The notes beneath the pieces are model-generated. The model was not told the DNA's origin and did not search any database. It saw only the letters and a program-made list of their open reading frames with translations. A DNA stretch of 64,000 bases, taken from Lentisphaerota bacterium (GTDB lineage: Bacteria > Verrucomicrobiota > Lentisphaeria > Victivallales > Victivallaceae). The stretch is from NCBI GenBank assembly GCA_015061575.1, contig SUWF01000012.1:1-64000 (forward strand). The letters run 5' to 3'. The translations under genes were made by a program, and so were the position numbers. How positions within the stretch are numbered: position 1 is the stretch's first letter; each line of letters starts with the position of its first letter. Below are positions 9,501 through 17,607 of the stretch, piece by piece.

Positions 9501-11504
9501 AGCGGCGGATTGTTATCCGCAAGTGTGCTGACTGATGGCGGAACGGCCATCGTAAATATTGGCGGTGCGGCCGAAAATATTGATGTGCAGAGTGGCGGTT
9601 CGGCGGTTATTTCCGGCGGCCGGGTTACCGGGCTTACTGCGCAGGGTGGAGCGGTTTATGCATTGGATGGTGCCGAAATAGCGGATGTTGAGTTAAGCGG
9701 CAATGCGGTGCTTTATCACTCTTCGGGTTTGATCGAAAGTGCCGTTGCTGCCAACAGTGCCGTGGCGGCGGTTTATGACAATATTACTTCTCTGGCGGTA
9801 AATTCCGGCGGCCGGACAATGATCTATAACGGCGGACGGGTGGAAAATCTGACCGGCGAAAATGGCAGCATGTTTGTGTATGCCAATGGCGCGTTAGGGG
9901 CTGTTGAGCTTGCCGGCGGAAGTTTGGAAATGAAGTCCGCAGCTGTTGCCGACAGCATTGCTGCTGCATCCGGAGCCAAAGTGCAGATTGCCGCCGGAGT
10001 GCAGATCGCCGATATGCAGATAACTGACGGTGCTGCGGCGGTAATCAATAAAGATGCTGTGGTCAGTGCTTTGAATGTGGAAGGCGCGCAAGTAACTTTG
10101 AATGGCGTTGCTTCCAGTGTGAATATTGCTGACGGCGGCGTGCTTCAGCTGCGTAGTGGCGGTGTGGCCGCTGATATGCAGATTGTCAGCGGCGGCACGC
10201 TCAATGCCGCGAACAACGCCAAGCTTACTGGGGTAATGACTTTTGAAGATGGTGCCAGCGTCACAGTCGCCACCGGAACGGTGTTGGAATTTGATTTGAC
10301 CAATCGTATCTGCGAAGATGTTGCGATCATCAACGATCTGGCGGTAATTTCCGGTTATCCGGTTTACACGGTGATCGTGACCGCCGACCTGGCTGCCGGT
10401 GAATATAAATTAGCGGCCGGAGCCGACCGGTTCAACAGTACCATAACCGTGGGTGACGGCGAAAATATTTATGGCACACTTTCGGTCAATGGTGAAGCGC
10501 TGCTTTACGAATCGCGCTATTACACCTTGAGCAATGTGGATGGCAATTTGAATCTCACCATTACCGGCGAAACTCCGGAACCGGTTCCCCCGGCGGCGGA
10601 AAATCTCTTCTTTGCCGGAAACTTTGACGGCGGCAGTGCCGAGCTTTTGGGGGTGGTCAAAGGCAATGCGTTTTCCATCTGGCAGGGGGACACATTATGG
10701 TACGGCGGCAAGCTGCCGGAAGAGTGGACAATTGCCGGAGCCGGTGATTTCAACGGCGACGGCACGGCGGAAATACTGTACAAGCACGCCAGTGGTCTGG
10801 TAACTGCCGACACTATTCATGTTTCGGGTGAGGCTCCGGATAAGGAAATAGGCATTGATTCTGTCGTACTTAACAGCGTGGGCGAAAACTGGTCAATGCT
10901 GGGCGTGGGCGATTTCAATGCCGATGGTGCTGATGATATTCTTGTAGCCAATCCGCAGGCGGCCAAGAGCAGCAATGGCGATGTAGGTTTGTTCGGCTAC
11001 TGGGCCAACGGCAAAGATTGGCAGCTTATCGGCGGCTATGATCCGCAGTGGCAGATGCTCGATGCCGGAGATTATGACGGTGACGGGCAAGCGGATGTGC
11101 TTTTCAGCAATTCCTTTGAAGGTGCTGACGGTTTGACCTATCAGGCCTACTGCACCTGGATCGTGGATAATGTAAATTCATGGCGCATGGTCAGTGTGGC
11201 CAATCCGGAGGAATGGAATTATCTGGGCAGCGGCGACTTTGATGGCGACAGCTGCGCGGATATTGCCATGATCAATAAGGAAGGCACCGTCGGTATCTGG
11301 GGCGTGAAAAACGGCGTTCTGGACAGCTGGTCGATCCTCAGTGCGGTCAACACCTTTGAGTGGAAGTTTGCCGGAGTGGGCGACTTCAACGGCGACGGCA
11401 CGGATGATATAGCCTGGTGCAGCAGTGATAACGGTTTGACCGGTTATTGGCAAGTCGAAAATAAACAACTCTCCAGCTGGAACACGATCGGTCTGGTAGG
11501 GTAA
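6552..11504 (+). CDS. C10 peptidase domain fused to FN3, strand-loop-strand repeats and FG-GAP-like C-terminus
   Basis: A 1650-residue multidomain protein. Residues 1-~290 resemble the C10 (streptopain) cysteine peptidase: Cys68 in TGCTNTAAGQ and His230 in GHALIIDGY, followed by FHINFGWGN. Only 67 residues precede the Cys, so the usual pro-domain is missing. A fibronectin-III-like domain spans ~630-725 (WSDAVDNYGVVGYEYRFG). Residues ~755-1233 hold many AIDA-like repeats of about 19-20 residues (VSSGGYVENTVIDAGG, MNVSGGALASNTTVK). Residues ~1351-1650 are FG-GAP-like and closely match the end of the protein encoded at 1105-4797. There is no signal peptide or membrane segment. TAAGGAAT before the ATG serves as a modest binding site. 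It is a likely target of the heptosyltransferase encoded just upstream. Whether the peptidase is active is unknown. Confidence 0.85.
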   Translation: MIGYKESGSVETFESNSEAVKIAQGGSTGVLMSTLWNQYGVANVGNNTTVTYNEYCPTSGSTHTLTGCTNTAAGQLIYYFIEKYGLDLQLTLSVKDEYTSVMEDENLTIQIKADGSTPGTLSFDKINEMLADFDIKSAADTSALVYACGVVQQASYGVDGTATAWKESVFTRAGLQSVNSVQLYWPTGYYWGSFDDSGDEVVYTISDGAWEVLIENLQAGAPVGTSYPGHALIIDGYNADDDTFHINFGWGNYSKHFDSEENLYQGTGWYTREEMIAQQYYEFIYDLSLNPDTTFTVNDADLYGTGTLLRAFERANGAVGDNNVVFDDVVDGKSVELLDRVNLDGNIQVSNYNMNVKVTGCISSNWGDGFYLKNNAAADFEDFSGALIVNTDGYSNVAFGASSSSGGDFSINTNGALIYGGGYAVDSDYSAGADAVFSAMSDYMENGGKLADFAVKASQSAYSFSIGSGDDTIVLDNKTLCLGNMKLHGGTDTLTVTNGSEFYGDVYDCETITIDSTSQITGVIKNKTDLNLVLKEENSAKAMLKITSELSYMASRLVNITVNVADAVNTVYTLLDASGLKGADTYLAGLVFTITGSGKDDFDLSLSGTAANEYAELTFNNGVYALQLQLDDIKAPTVPGDLTAEVSNNSVVLDWSDAVDNYGVVGYEYRFGTAALLDTAEVFSAAESTAALANLSNGTYYFQVRAYDEAGNCSDWSEVQSFEIDYVFSPVTVVSSGIVTDYGESMYGKNLLENDIMHVSSGGYVENTVIDAGGMMNVSGGALASNTTVKVSGNMIVVSGGSAADTVIDGGVMSVRRGGQAIGIELLNGDFTVFGGAGVSSVTVSSGAVLQLAANGAASDVTVMAGGVFNGFTMQNDTSFDSLDMFFDISDVSVLNSAVVSSGAAAGNVDVKANATLYVQAGGSASVAFNPWGGNVVSANGAFLEYQQRQANVYYGSYESGIIQSGDVLADLQVASGEEVMVYSGGLLSASVLTDGGTAIVNIGGAAENIDVQSGGSAVISGGRVTGLTAQGGAVYALDGAEIADVELSGNAVLYHSSGLIESAVAANSAVAAVYDNITSLAVNSGGRTMIYNGGRVENLTGENGSMFVYANGALGAVELAGGSLEMKSAAVADSIAAASGAKVQIAAGVQIADMQITDGAAAVINKDAVVSALNVEGAQVTLNGVASSVNIADGGVLQLRSGGVAADMQIVSGGTLNAANNAKLTGVMTFEDGASVTVATGTVLEFDLTNRICEDVAIINDLAVISGYPVYTVIVTADLAAGEYKLAAGADRFNSTITVGDGENIYGTLSVNGEALLYESRYYTLSNVDGNLNLTITGETPEPVPPAAENLFFAGNFDGGSAELLGVVKGNAFSIWQGDTLWYGGKLPEEWTIAGAGDFNGDGTAEILYKHASGLVTADTIHVSGEAPDKEIGIDSVVLNSVGENWSMLGVGDFNADGADDILVANPQAAKSSNGDVGLFGYWANGKDWQLIGGYDPQWQMLDAGDYDGDGQADVLFSNSFEGADGLTYQAYCTWIVDNVNSWRMVSVANPEEWNYLGSGDFDGDSCADIAMINKEGTVGIWGVKNGVLDSWSILSAVNTFEWKFAGVGDFNGDGTDDIAWCSSDNGLTGYWQVENKQLSSWNTIGLVG

Positions 11505-11555
11505 ATATAAACCATTGCATAGCAAATGCTTTGCTGAAAAATAAGGGGCGCAAAA

Positions 11556-12659
11556 TTGAAAGTTGCGTTGTATGAACCGTATCTCCATGGCAATGAGAAG
11601 CGGTATGTGAATGAGTGTCTTGATACGACATGGATCTCTTCCAAAGGGAAGTTTGTCAATGAGTTTGAGACAGAATTTGCCAAGTATATAAACTCCAATC
11701 ACGCTGTAGCTGTATCCAACGGCACGGTGGCTATCCATCTGGCGCTGGCGGCGTTGGATATAAAAGCCGGGGATGAGGTGATCGTGCCGACTTTTACCTA
11801 CATTGCCAGCGTTAATCCGATCGTTTATCTGGGGGCAACGCCGGTATTTGTGGATTCCGATGCGCGGAATTGGCAGATCGATATCGATGATCTGGAACGT
11901 AAGATCACGCCGAAGACCAAAGCGGTCATTGCTGTGCATCTGTACGGCGGGGTGGCGGATATGGAAAGAATTGCTGCGTTGTGCAAAAAGCATAATATCT
12001 ATTTGGTGGAAGATTGTGCTGAAGCTATCGGCTGCCGCCGCAACGGTCAGCATGTGGGGACGTTTGGCGATATTGGCTGTTTCAGCTTTTTCGGCAACAA
12101 GACCATCACTACCGGTGAAGGAGGTATGGTCACTGCGCAGGATGAAGCGTTGGCCAAACGTCTGGCTCACCTCAAGGCTCAGGGCGTTTCTCCGGTCAAA
12201 ACCTATTGGCACGATGCCGTGGCGTTCAATTACCGGATGACCAATATTCAGGCGGCTATCGGCTTGGGACAGCTTGAGCAGATCGACGAGATATTGGCCA
12301 GAAAACGGCGTATTGCTGAGCTTTACAAGCAGGAATTTGCGGCAAGAAATCTTCCGTTGAGCATTCTCTGGGAAGAAGCCGGTTGCGTGAATGGCTTCTG
12401 GCTGCCGACCATTGCGCTGGACGATCCGGCGCGGCGGGATAGTTTGATGAAGGATTTGATGGCCAAATACGGAGTGGAAAGCCGTCCGACTTTCTATCCG
12501 GCGCACACCATGGATATGTATGTGGCGCGGGCCGTTGCTCAATATCCGGTAGCGGAAAAATTGGCTGCTGCCGGCATGAATATACCCGGACATCCGGGAT
12601 TGAAAGAAGCTGACCAGATGTTGGTCATCGAAGCACTTACAAAGGAATTGGGGAGATAA
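11556..12659 (+). CDS. per: DegT/DnrJ-type aminotransferase, perosamine-synthetase-like
   Basis: A 367-residue PLP-dependent sugar aminotransferase. Family marks are [26 protein letters not shown], the VEDCAEAIG segment that holds the PLP ring, and [13 protein letters not shown] with the Schiff-base Lys182. The sequence resembles perosamine synthetases, which aminate GDP-4-keto-6-deoxymannose. The next gene makes exactly that substrate, and an acetyltransferase of the PerB/NeuD type lies at the end of the operon. Translation starts at TTG 11556, with ATAAGGGG at 11541-11548. The gap to gmd is one base. Exact sugar specificity is inferred from context. Confidence 0.85.
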   Translation: MKVALYEPYLHGNEKRYVNECLDTTWISSKGKFVNEFETEFAKYINSNHAVAVSNGTVAIHLALAALDIKAGDEVIVPTFTYIASVNPIVYLGATPVFVDSDARNWQIDIDDLERKITPKTKAVIAVHLYGGVADMERIAALCKKHNIYLVEDCAEAIGCRRNGQHVGTFGDIGCFSFFGNKTITTGEGGMVTAQDEALAKRLAHLKAQGVSPVKTYWHDAVAFNYRMTNIQAAIGLGQLEQIDEILARKRRIAELYKQEFAARNLPLSILWEEAGCVNGFWLPTIALDDPARRDSLMKDLMAKYGVESRPTFYPAHTMDMYVARAVAQYPVAEKLAAAGMNIPGHPGLKEADQMLVIEALTKELGR

Positions 12660-12660
12660 A

Positions 12661-13719
12661 ATGAGCAAGAAATGCGCATTGATTACCGGTATCACCGGTC
12701 AGGATGGGTCTTATTTGGCGGAATTGCTGCTGGATAAAGGTTATGAAGTTCACGGTCTGGTGCGACGTGCCAGTTCGTTCAATACCAAGCGTATTGATCA
12801 CCTCTATAAAGATATTCACGAAAATGACGTCAAACTTTTTCTGCACTATGGTGATTTGACCGATGCCAGCAATCTCAACCGTTTGCTGGAAAAGATCGAA
12901 CCGACGGAAATCTACAATCTGGGAGCCCAGAGCCATGTGCGGGTGAGTTTTGATGTGCCGGAATACACTACCGAAGTGGATGCCATGGGCACGCTGAAAA
13001 TTCTTGACGGCATCCGGGAAACCGGCCTGAATACCCGTTTTTATCAGGCTTCGACCAGCGAATTGTTCGGTAAGGTCGTGGAAACTCCGCAGAAGGAAAC
13101 CACGCCGTTCTATCCCCGCAGTCCCTACGCCTGCGCCAAGCTCTACAGCTATTGGATCACCCGCAACTACCGGGAAGCGTACGGCTTGCACGCCAGCAAC
13201 GGTATTTTGTTCAATCACGAAAGTCCCCGCCGCGGCGAAACTTTTGTGACCCGCAAGATCACCATGGCTGTGGCCCGGATCGTCAACGGCTTGCAGGATT
13301 GTTTGTACATGGGCAACATGGATGCCAAGCGTGACTGGGGTTATGCGCCGGACTATGTGCGGATGATGTATTTAATTTTGCAGCAGGATACTCCCGATGA
13401 TTATGTGGCCGCCACCGGCGAAACCCACACCGTGCGGGAATTTATCGAAAAGGCCTTTGCCGCCGCCGGTGTGACGGTGGAATGGTCGGGCAGCGGCGTG
13501 GATGAAGTGGGTATTGATAAGGCCACCGGCAAGGTGATCGTGCGCATCGATCCGCGTTACTTCCGTCCGGCGGAAGTGGATCTGCTGCTGGGGGATGCGA
13601 CCAAGGCGCGCACCATCCTCAAGTGGGAACCGAGCGTGACCTTTGAAAAGCTGGTCACTTTGATGGTGGAAGCTGATCTGCGTCTCTTGAAGAATCCGGA
13701 ATACGAAAAGGGCTTCTGA
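12661..13719 (+). CDS. gmd: GDP-mannose 4,6-dehydratase
   Basis: This 352-residue short-chain dehydrogenase/reductase converts GDP-D-mannose to GDP-4-keto-6-deoxy-D-mannose with bound NADP. It shows the family's Rossmann start [47 protein letters not shown], the catalytic STSE and YACAK (Tyr-x3-Lys) motifs, and [16 protein letters not shown]. Length is normal for the family. It supplies the substrate of the aminotransferase encoded just upstream, so the pair is set up to make GDP-perosamine. GGGGAGAT directly before the ATG is its binding site and overlaps the end of the preceding gene. Confidence 0.95.
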   Translation: MSKKCALITGITGQDGSYLAELLLDKGYEVHGLVRRASSFNTKRIDHLYKDIHENDVKLFLHYGDLTDASNLNRLLEKIEPTEIYNLGAQSHVRVSFDVPEYTTEVDAMGTLKILDGIRETGLNTRFYQASTSELFGKVVETPQKETTPFYPRSPYACAKLYSYWITRNYREAYGLHASNGILFNHESPRRGETFVTRKITMAVARIVNGLQDCLYMGNMDAKRDWGYAPDYVRMMYLILQQDTPDDYVAATGETHTVREFIEKAFAAAGVTVEWSGSGVDEVGIDKATGKVIVRIDPRYFRPAEVDLLLGDATKARTILKWEPSVTFEKLVTLMVEADLRLLKNPEYEKGF

Positions 13720-13723
13720 GGCG

Positions 13724-14518
13724 ATGTTCAAAGCAATGCGCAATTACTGCGCAGGGATTTATCAGAGCCGCTATTTCTGGTGGAACTTGACACTGGCTGA
13801 TTTGCGCTTCAAATACCGCAGAAGTACTCTGGGGATACTTTGGAGCGTATTTCAGCCGTTGGCTATGACGCTGCTGCTGAGTTTCATCATGGGCAGATTT
13901 TTTAAAATGCCCATGCACTATCTGGCGCCATATATTTTTATCGGAATGGTCACCTGGGAGCTTTTGCTTTCCTCCATGATGACCGGATGTAATGCCCTGA
14001 TCAATGCAGAAAGTTACATTAAGCTTTTTACTCATCCGATGTCGATTTATCCGCTGCGCAGTATTTTGGCGGTATTCATCAATTTTCTGTGCGGCAGTGT
14101 GGGGGCGGTCGGCTGGGCTTTAGTGGCGATGCCGGAAAATTTTTCCTGGAGCTATCTGGCTTTGATCCCCGCCGGAGCGATCATCTTTTTCTGGTGCTGG
14201 AGTGCAGCAATAGTTTGCGCTTTTGCCGGAGTGCGGTTTGTTGATCTGCCGCAATTGTTGGTGATTGTTATGCAGATGATCTGGTATGCTTCGCCGGTAT
14301 TTTTTCCGCTGGATTTGTTCCGGGGGGCTAAAATCGGCTGGCTGCTGAATTATAATCCGGTCTATCATCTGCTGGAATTACTGCGTCAGCCGATGCTGCA
14401 CGGGAGTTTTCCGGCTTTGATCCACTGGGTGTGGAGCCTGGGCGTTATGATCGTGTTGATGCTGCTGGCCATGTTGGCTGTCCGCATCTGGGAACGGCGG
14501 ACAATTTATTATTTTTGA
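13724..14518 (+). CDS. wzm: ABC-2 type polysaccharide export permease (Wzm-like)
   Basis: A 264-residue inner-membrane protein with about six transmembrane segments. It starts with the family pattern YFWWNLTLADLRFKYRRSTLGILWSVFQPL, in which the short amphipathic helix precedes the first membrane span, and ends with a NYNPVYHLLELLR-type segment. Such permeases work with a Wzt-type ATPase to move lipid-linked O-antigen or capsule chains to the periplasm. It begins five bases after the gmd stop and lies eight bases before the ATPase gene, so all three belong to one operon. Confidence 0.9.
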   Translation: MFKAMRNYCAGIYQSRYFWWNLTLADLRFKYRRSTLGILWSVFQPLAMTLLLSFIMGRFFKMPMHYLAPYIFIGMVTWELLLSSMMTGCNALINAESYIKLFTHPMSIYPLRSILAVFINFLCGSVGAVGWALVAMPENFSWSYLALIPAGAIIFFWCWSAAIVCAFAGVRFVDLPQLLVIVMQMIWYASPVFFPLDLFRGAKIGWLLNYNPVYHLLELLRQPMLHGSFPALIHWVWSLGVMIVLMLLAMLAVRIWERRTIYYF

Positions 14519-14525
14519 GGAAATT

Positions 14526-15278
14526 GTGGGCAATATATCAATAAAACTCCGTGATGTGGATTTGTATTACTCATCGCTGTCACTGCAGCGTTCATCGTTG
14601 AAAGCTGCGGTGCTTTCGTTGTGGAAAAAACGTGAACGTTTGCCGGATGTTCATGCCCTAAAAGGTATTACGCTCGATATCAGTGCCGGGGAGCGCGTGG
14701 CTTTATTGGGGCGGAACGGGGCCGGAAAAAGTACTTTTCTGAAAATGCTGGCCGGACTTTATCCCATTCGCAATGGTGAGCGGGAGGTCAACGGTTCGAT
14801 CCGTTCACTGCTGGAACTTTCGCTGGGGTTTGAATCCGAAGCAACCGGGCGGGAAAATATTCTCTACCGGGGGCTGATGCTGGGGCTGAGTCCCAAAGCG
14901 GTGCGGGCGCAGGCGGATGAAATCGTGGAATTTGCGGAACTGGGTGAGTTCATTGATTACCCGATAAAAAGCTATTCAGCAGGGATGCTGGTGCGGTTGG
15001 CTTTTGCCATAACCACCACGCTGCAGGGCGATATACTTTTGCTGGATGAAATTCTCGGCGCAGGCGACTTTGCTTTTATGCAGAAGGCGCAGCAGCGGGT
15101 AATGAGTCTGGTCGAACAGGCCCGGATCGTGGTTTTTGCCACCCATGACTGGGGCGCAGCGCAGAGTTTCTGTACCCGGGGGCTGGTCTTTGAAAAAGGC
15201 CGGATCATTTTTGATGGTGCAATAAGTGAAGCTATTGAAGCATACAAAATAAGTTTGGAAAAACAACAAGATGCGTAA
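14526..15278 (+). CDS. wzt: ABC transporter ATPase for polysaccharide export (Wzt-like)
   Basis: A 250-residue nucleotide-binding subunit with Walker A GRNGAGKST, Walker B ILLLDEILGAGD, a YSAGM signature in place of LSGGQ (usual for this subfamily) and the switch His in ATHDW. It pairs with the permease encoded upstream. The C-terminal carbohydrate-binding domain that lets some Wzt proteins recognise a chain-end cap is absent, which suggests export coupled to synthesis without a cap signal. Start is GTG at 14526, five bases after GAGG. Its stop overlaps the next gene by eight bases. Confidence 0.9.
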   Translation: MGNISIKLRDVDLYYSSLSLQRSSLKAAVLSLWKKRERLPDVHALKGITLDISAGERVALLGRNGAGKSTFLKMLAGLYPIRNGEREVNGSIRSLLELSLGFESEATGRENILYRGLMLGLSPKAVRAQADEIVEFAELGEFIDYPIKSYSAGMLVRLAFAITTTLQGDILLLDEILGAGDFAFMQKAQQRVMSLVEQARIVVFATHDWGAAQSFCTRGLVFEKGRIIFDGAISEAIEAYKISLEKQQDA

Positions 15279-17607
15279 AAAAAGAATATTGTGGATCTGC
15301 AACCATGTTACATTGATGGATGCGGAAGTACCGCTGCTGCAGGAGTTGGGTTTTGAGGTTTTTGTGCCCAAAAAATTTCCGGACAACAGCGAATTTATTT
15401 CGTGCAAAGTAAATTACTCATACGATGACTCGCTTACGATCCCGCCGGAAGATCTTTTGCTGCTCAATACGGTGGATTTTTATGAAGATAAGTTTTCCAC
15501 GCAAGTAATCGAGGCGATCAACCGTAACTTTGATATTGCCATAACTACGTTCTATGAAAATCCCATGCGTCTGCTGGTCAATCATTTTCCGGGGTATATA
15601 TTTATCCGGGCTTTTGGGCTGGCGGGCGAAAATTCCTATTACGAAGTGATCCGCGAAAACTGGGGGCAGGATTTCCTGGACCGGATGCAGTTGATCAAAC
15701 CGCGATTGTTTTTTGCGGCAGCTTATTACAATATGCTGAAGGTTGAAAGTAATATTTTCCGGGAAAACGGCGTTTTTCTGCCGCTGGGCTTGCCCGAAAA
15801 CTTTGCCATGCAGCTGCGTGACGGCTACACCGGTACCCGTAAGCAGATACTTTTTGTCTGTCCGAGAATTTGTTCTTCGCCGATGTATTACGGTTATTAC
15901 AAGGCATTCAAATATCACTTTAAGCGTTATCCGCATGTTATTGCCGGTAAAACGTTCGGTAAGATCAACGACCGGCATCTGCTGGGCTATCTGCCCCGGG
16001 AGGAATTCAATAAAGTATTCTGCGAATCCCGGGTGATGTATTATCACAGCACCGAGCCGCGGCATCTGCACTATCACCCGTTGGAGGCGATGTTTGCCAA
16101 TCTGCCGGTGGTCTTTATGTCGCAAGGTATGCTCGGCCAGTTGAATCCCAAGGTCAAGTATCCGGGTGCGGCAGATAATATGCGCGAAGCCAAAAGCAAG
16201 ATCCGGCAGCTTTTGCGCAATGATAAGGGTTTTATCCGGGATATTCAGGATTCGCAGAAAGAATTGCTGGAATATTTTTCGGATGATTACGTTAAAGGTT
16301 TCTGGGTGCGGAACTTTCTGCCGCTGGTGGAAAAACCGGTTCCGGTCACGACTGTGCCGGGCCGCCGTCAGGAACATGTCGGGCTGATCCTGCCGCTGGG
16401 GTACCGGGGCGGAACACTGCACGCCTTTATTTGCATAGCCAATATGCTGGTCAAAACCGGCCGGAAAGTTACGGTGGGCTTGCCGGATGATTACTTTGAT
16501 CCGGAAAATCCGCTCTATTACCCGATAATTCTGGACGAGATCAAGAAAAAATTCGATCCTGCAATTATTCTGCGGGTCTTCCACTGGCGCAAGCTGGATA
16601 AGGATGAGCTGGATAACTTCAAGTGTCTGGGACGTTTTACCCGGAGACTGACGCCGGATGTTACTTATTCGTTGATGGAAGATAACCTTAATAACTTCTT
16701 TGAGTGTGACCGCTGGCTGTTTGTATCGGACCGTTTCAGTAAAGGTGCTCCGCTGCCGTATAAACCTTACAGCATAATGGTTTATGATTATCTGCAGCGT
16801 TATATACCCTTCCAGATGCTGCCGGAAGATATCGAAAATGTTTTTCTGACTGCCGTTCAGCAGGCCGATCAGGTATTGGTTACGAACAATGCCACGCTGG
16901 AAGACGTGGTTGCTTACGCCGGGGTAAAGCGGGAAAAAGTTTATCGTCTGCCCTTTGAATTTGACAGCGGTGAACTCGATAAATATCTGAATTCCCGTTC
17001 TGCGGAAGTGGAAGTTAAAAAGAAAAATTACATTGTCTGGGCATGTAATTTGGCTTTCCACAAAAATCATGTAAGAGTACTCAAGGCGCTGATCAATTAT
17101 TACCGGAATAATCCGGATGGTATGGAAGTGTATATCACCGGGGTGGATTCGATCAAGCTTGATCCCAAGAAGAAGAAAAAATACCGCAAAGTGCCGGGGC
17201 ATGTGCAGGAGTTCCGTGAACTTTACGAAAAAAACAAAGATCTGCTGCGCAGCCGGGTGCATTTCAATGGCGAAATGGATCGCTATGACTACTTTGATCT
17301 GTTGCGTAAAGCAAAATTCCTGCTGCTGAGCAGTACGATCGATAATGGTGCGTTCGGAGCCGTGGAAGCAGCTTATTTGGGTACGCCGTGTGCCTGCAGT
17401 GATTATCCGCACATGCGTTTTATGGCCGATTGTTTTGGCTTGGATGTGCTTTTCTATGACGGCAATAAGATCGACAGCATTGTAGAAACATTGGAAAAAA
17501 TGAGCGATGTCGCCCCTGCATTGCCCAGTCGCGAGCAGCTGCAGGAAATGAATTATTTCAATCACTGCAATGAAATCGACGATACCTTGAGAAAGGCTTG
17601 GTTATGA
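15271..17607 (+). CDS. Large two-module glycosyltransferase
   Basis: A 778-residue cytoplasmic protein. The N-terminal half (~1-350) has a GT-B-like layout starting RILWICNHVTLMDAEVPLL and includes YHSTEPRHLHYHPLEAMFAN, a probable donor-site region. The second half (~370-778) is a GT4-like module with ACNLAFHKNHVRVLKAL, HFNGEMDRYDYFDLLRKAKF and GAFGAVEAAYLGTP, the family's donor-binding E-x7-E-type segment. Two modules in one chain suggest two sugar additions or one processive enzyme. It overlaps wzt by eight bases and the next gene by four (ATGA). The sugar and acceptor are unknown; (N-acetyl)perosamine is suggested by the operon. Confidence 0.75.
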   Translation: MRKKRILWICNHVTLMDAEVPLLQELGFEVFVPKKFPDNSEFISCKVNYSYDDSLTIPPEDLLLLNTVDFYEDKFSTQVIEAINRNFDIAITTFYENPMRLLVNHFPGYIFIRAFGLAGENSYYEVIRENWGQDFLDRMQLIKPRLFFAAAYYNMLKVESNIFRENGVFLPLGLPENFAMQLRDGYTGTRKQILFVCPRICSSPMYYGYYKAFKYHFKRYPHVIAGKTFGKINDRHLLGYLPREEFNKVFCESRVMYYHSTEPRHLHYHPLEAMFANLPVVFMSQGMLGQLNPKVKYPGAADNMREAKSKIRQLLRNDKGFIRDIQDSQKELLEYFSDDYVKGFWVRNFLPLVEKPVPVTTVPGRRQEHVGLILPLGYRGGTLHAFICIANMLVKTGRKVTVGLPDDYFDPENPLYYPIILDEIKKKFDPAIILRVFHWRKLDKDELDNFKCLGRFTRRLTPDVTYSLMEDNLNNFFECDRWLFVSDRFSKGAPLPYKPYSIMVYDYLQRYIPFQMLPEDIENVFLTAVQQADQVLVTNNATLEDVVAYAGVKREKVYRLPFEFDSGELDKYLNSRSAEVEVKKKNYIVWACNLAFHKNHVRVLKALINYYRNNPDGMEVYITGVDSIKLDPKKKKKYRKVPGHVQEFRELYEKNKDLLRSRVHFNGEMDRYDYFDLLRKAKFLLLSSTIDNGAFGAVEAAYLGTPCACSDYPHMRFMADCFGLDVLFYDGNKIDSIVETLEKMSDVAPALPSREQLQEMNYFNHCNEIDDTLRKAWL

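Noticed and set aside
1105-11504. Classical autotransporters
   Set aside because: No signal peptide and no C-terminal beta-barrel are visible in either giant protein, despite the AIDA-like repeats.
15418-17565. A 715-codon open frame on the minus strand
   Set aside because: It lies opposite the two-module glycosyltransferase gene, which has clear family motifs and coupled start and stop codons.
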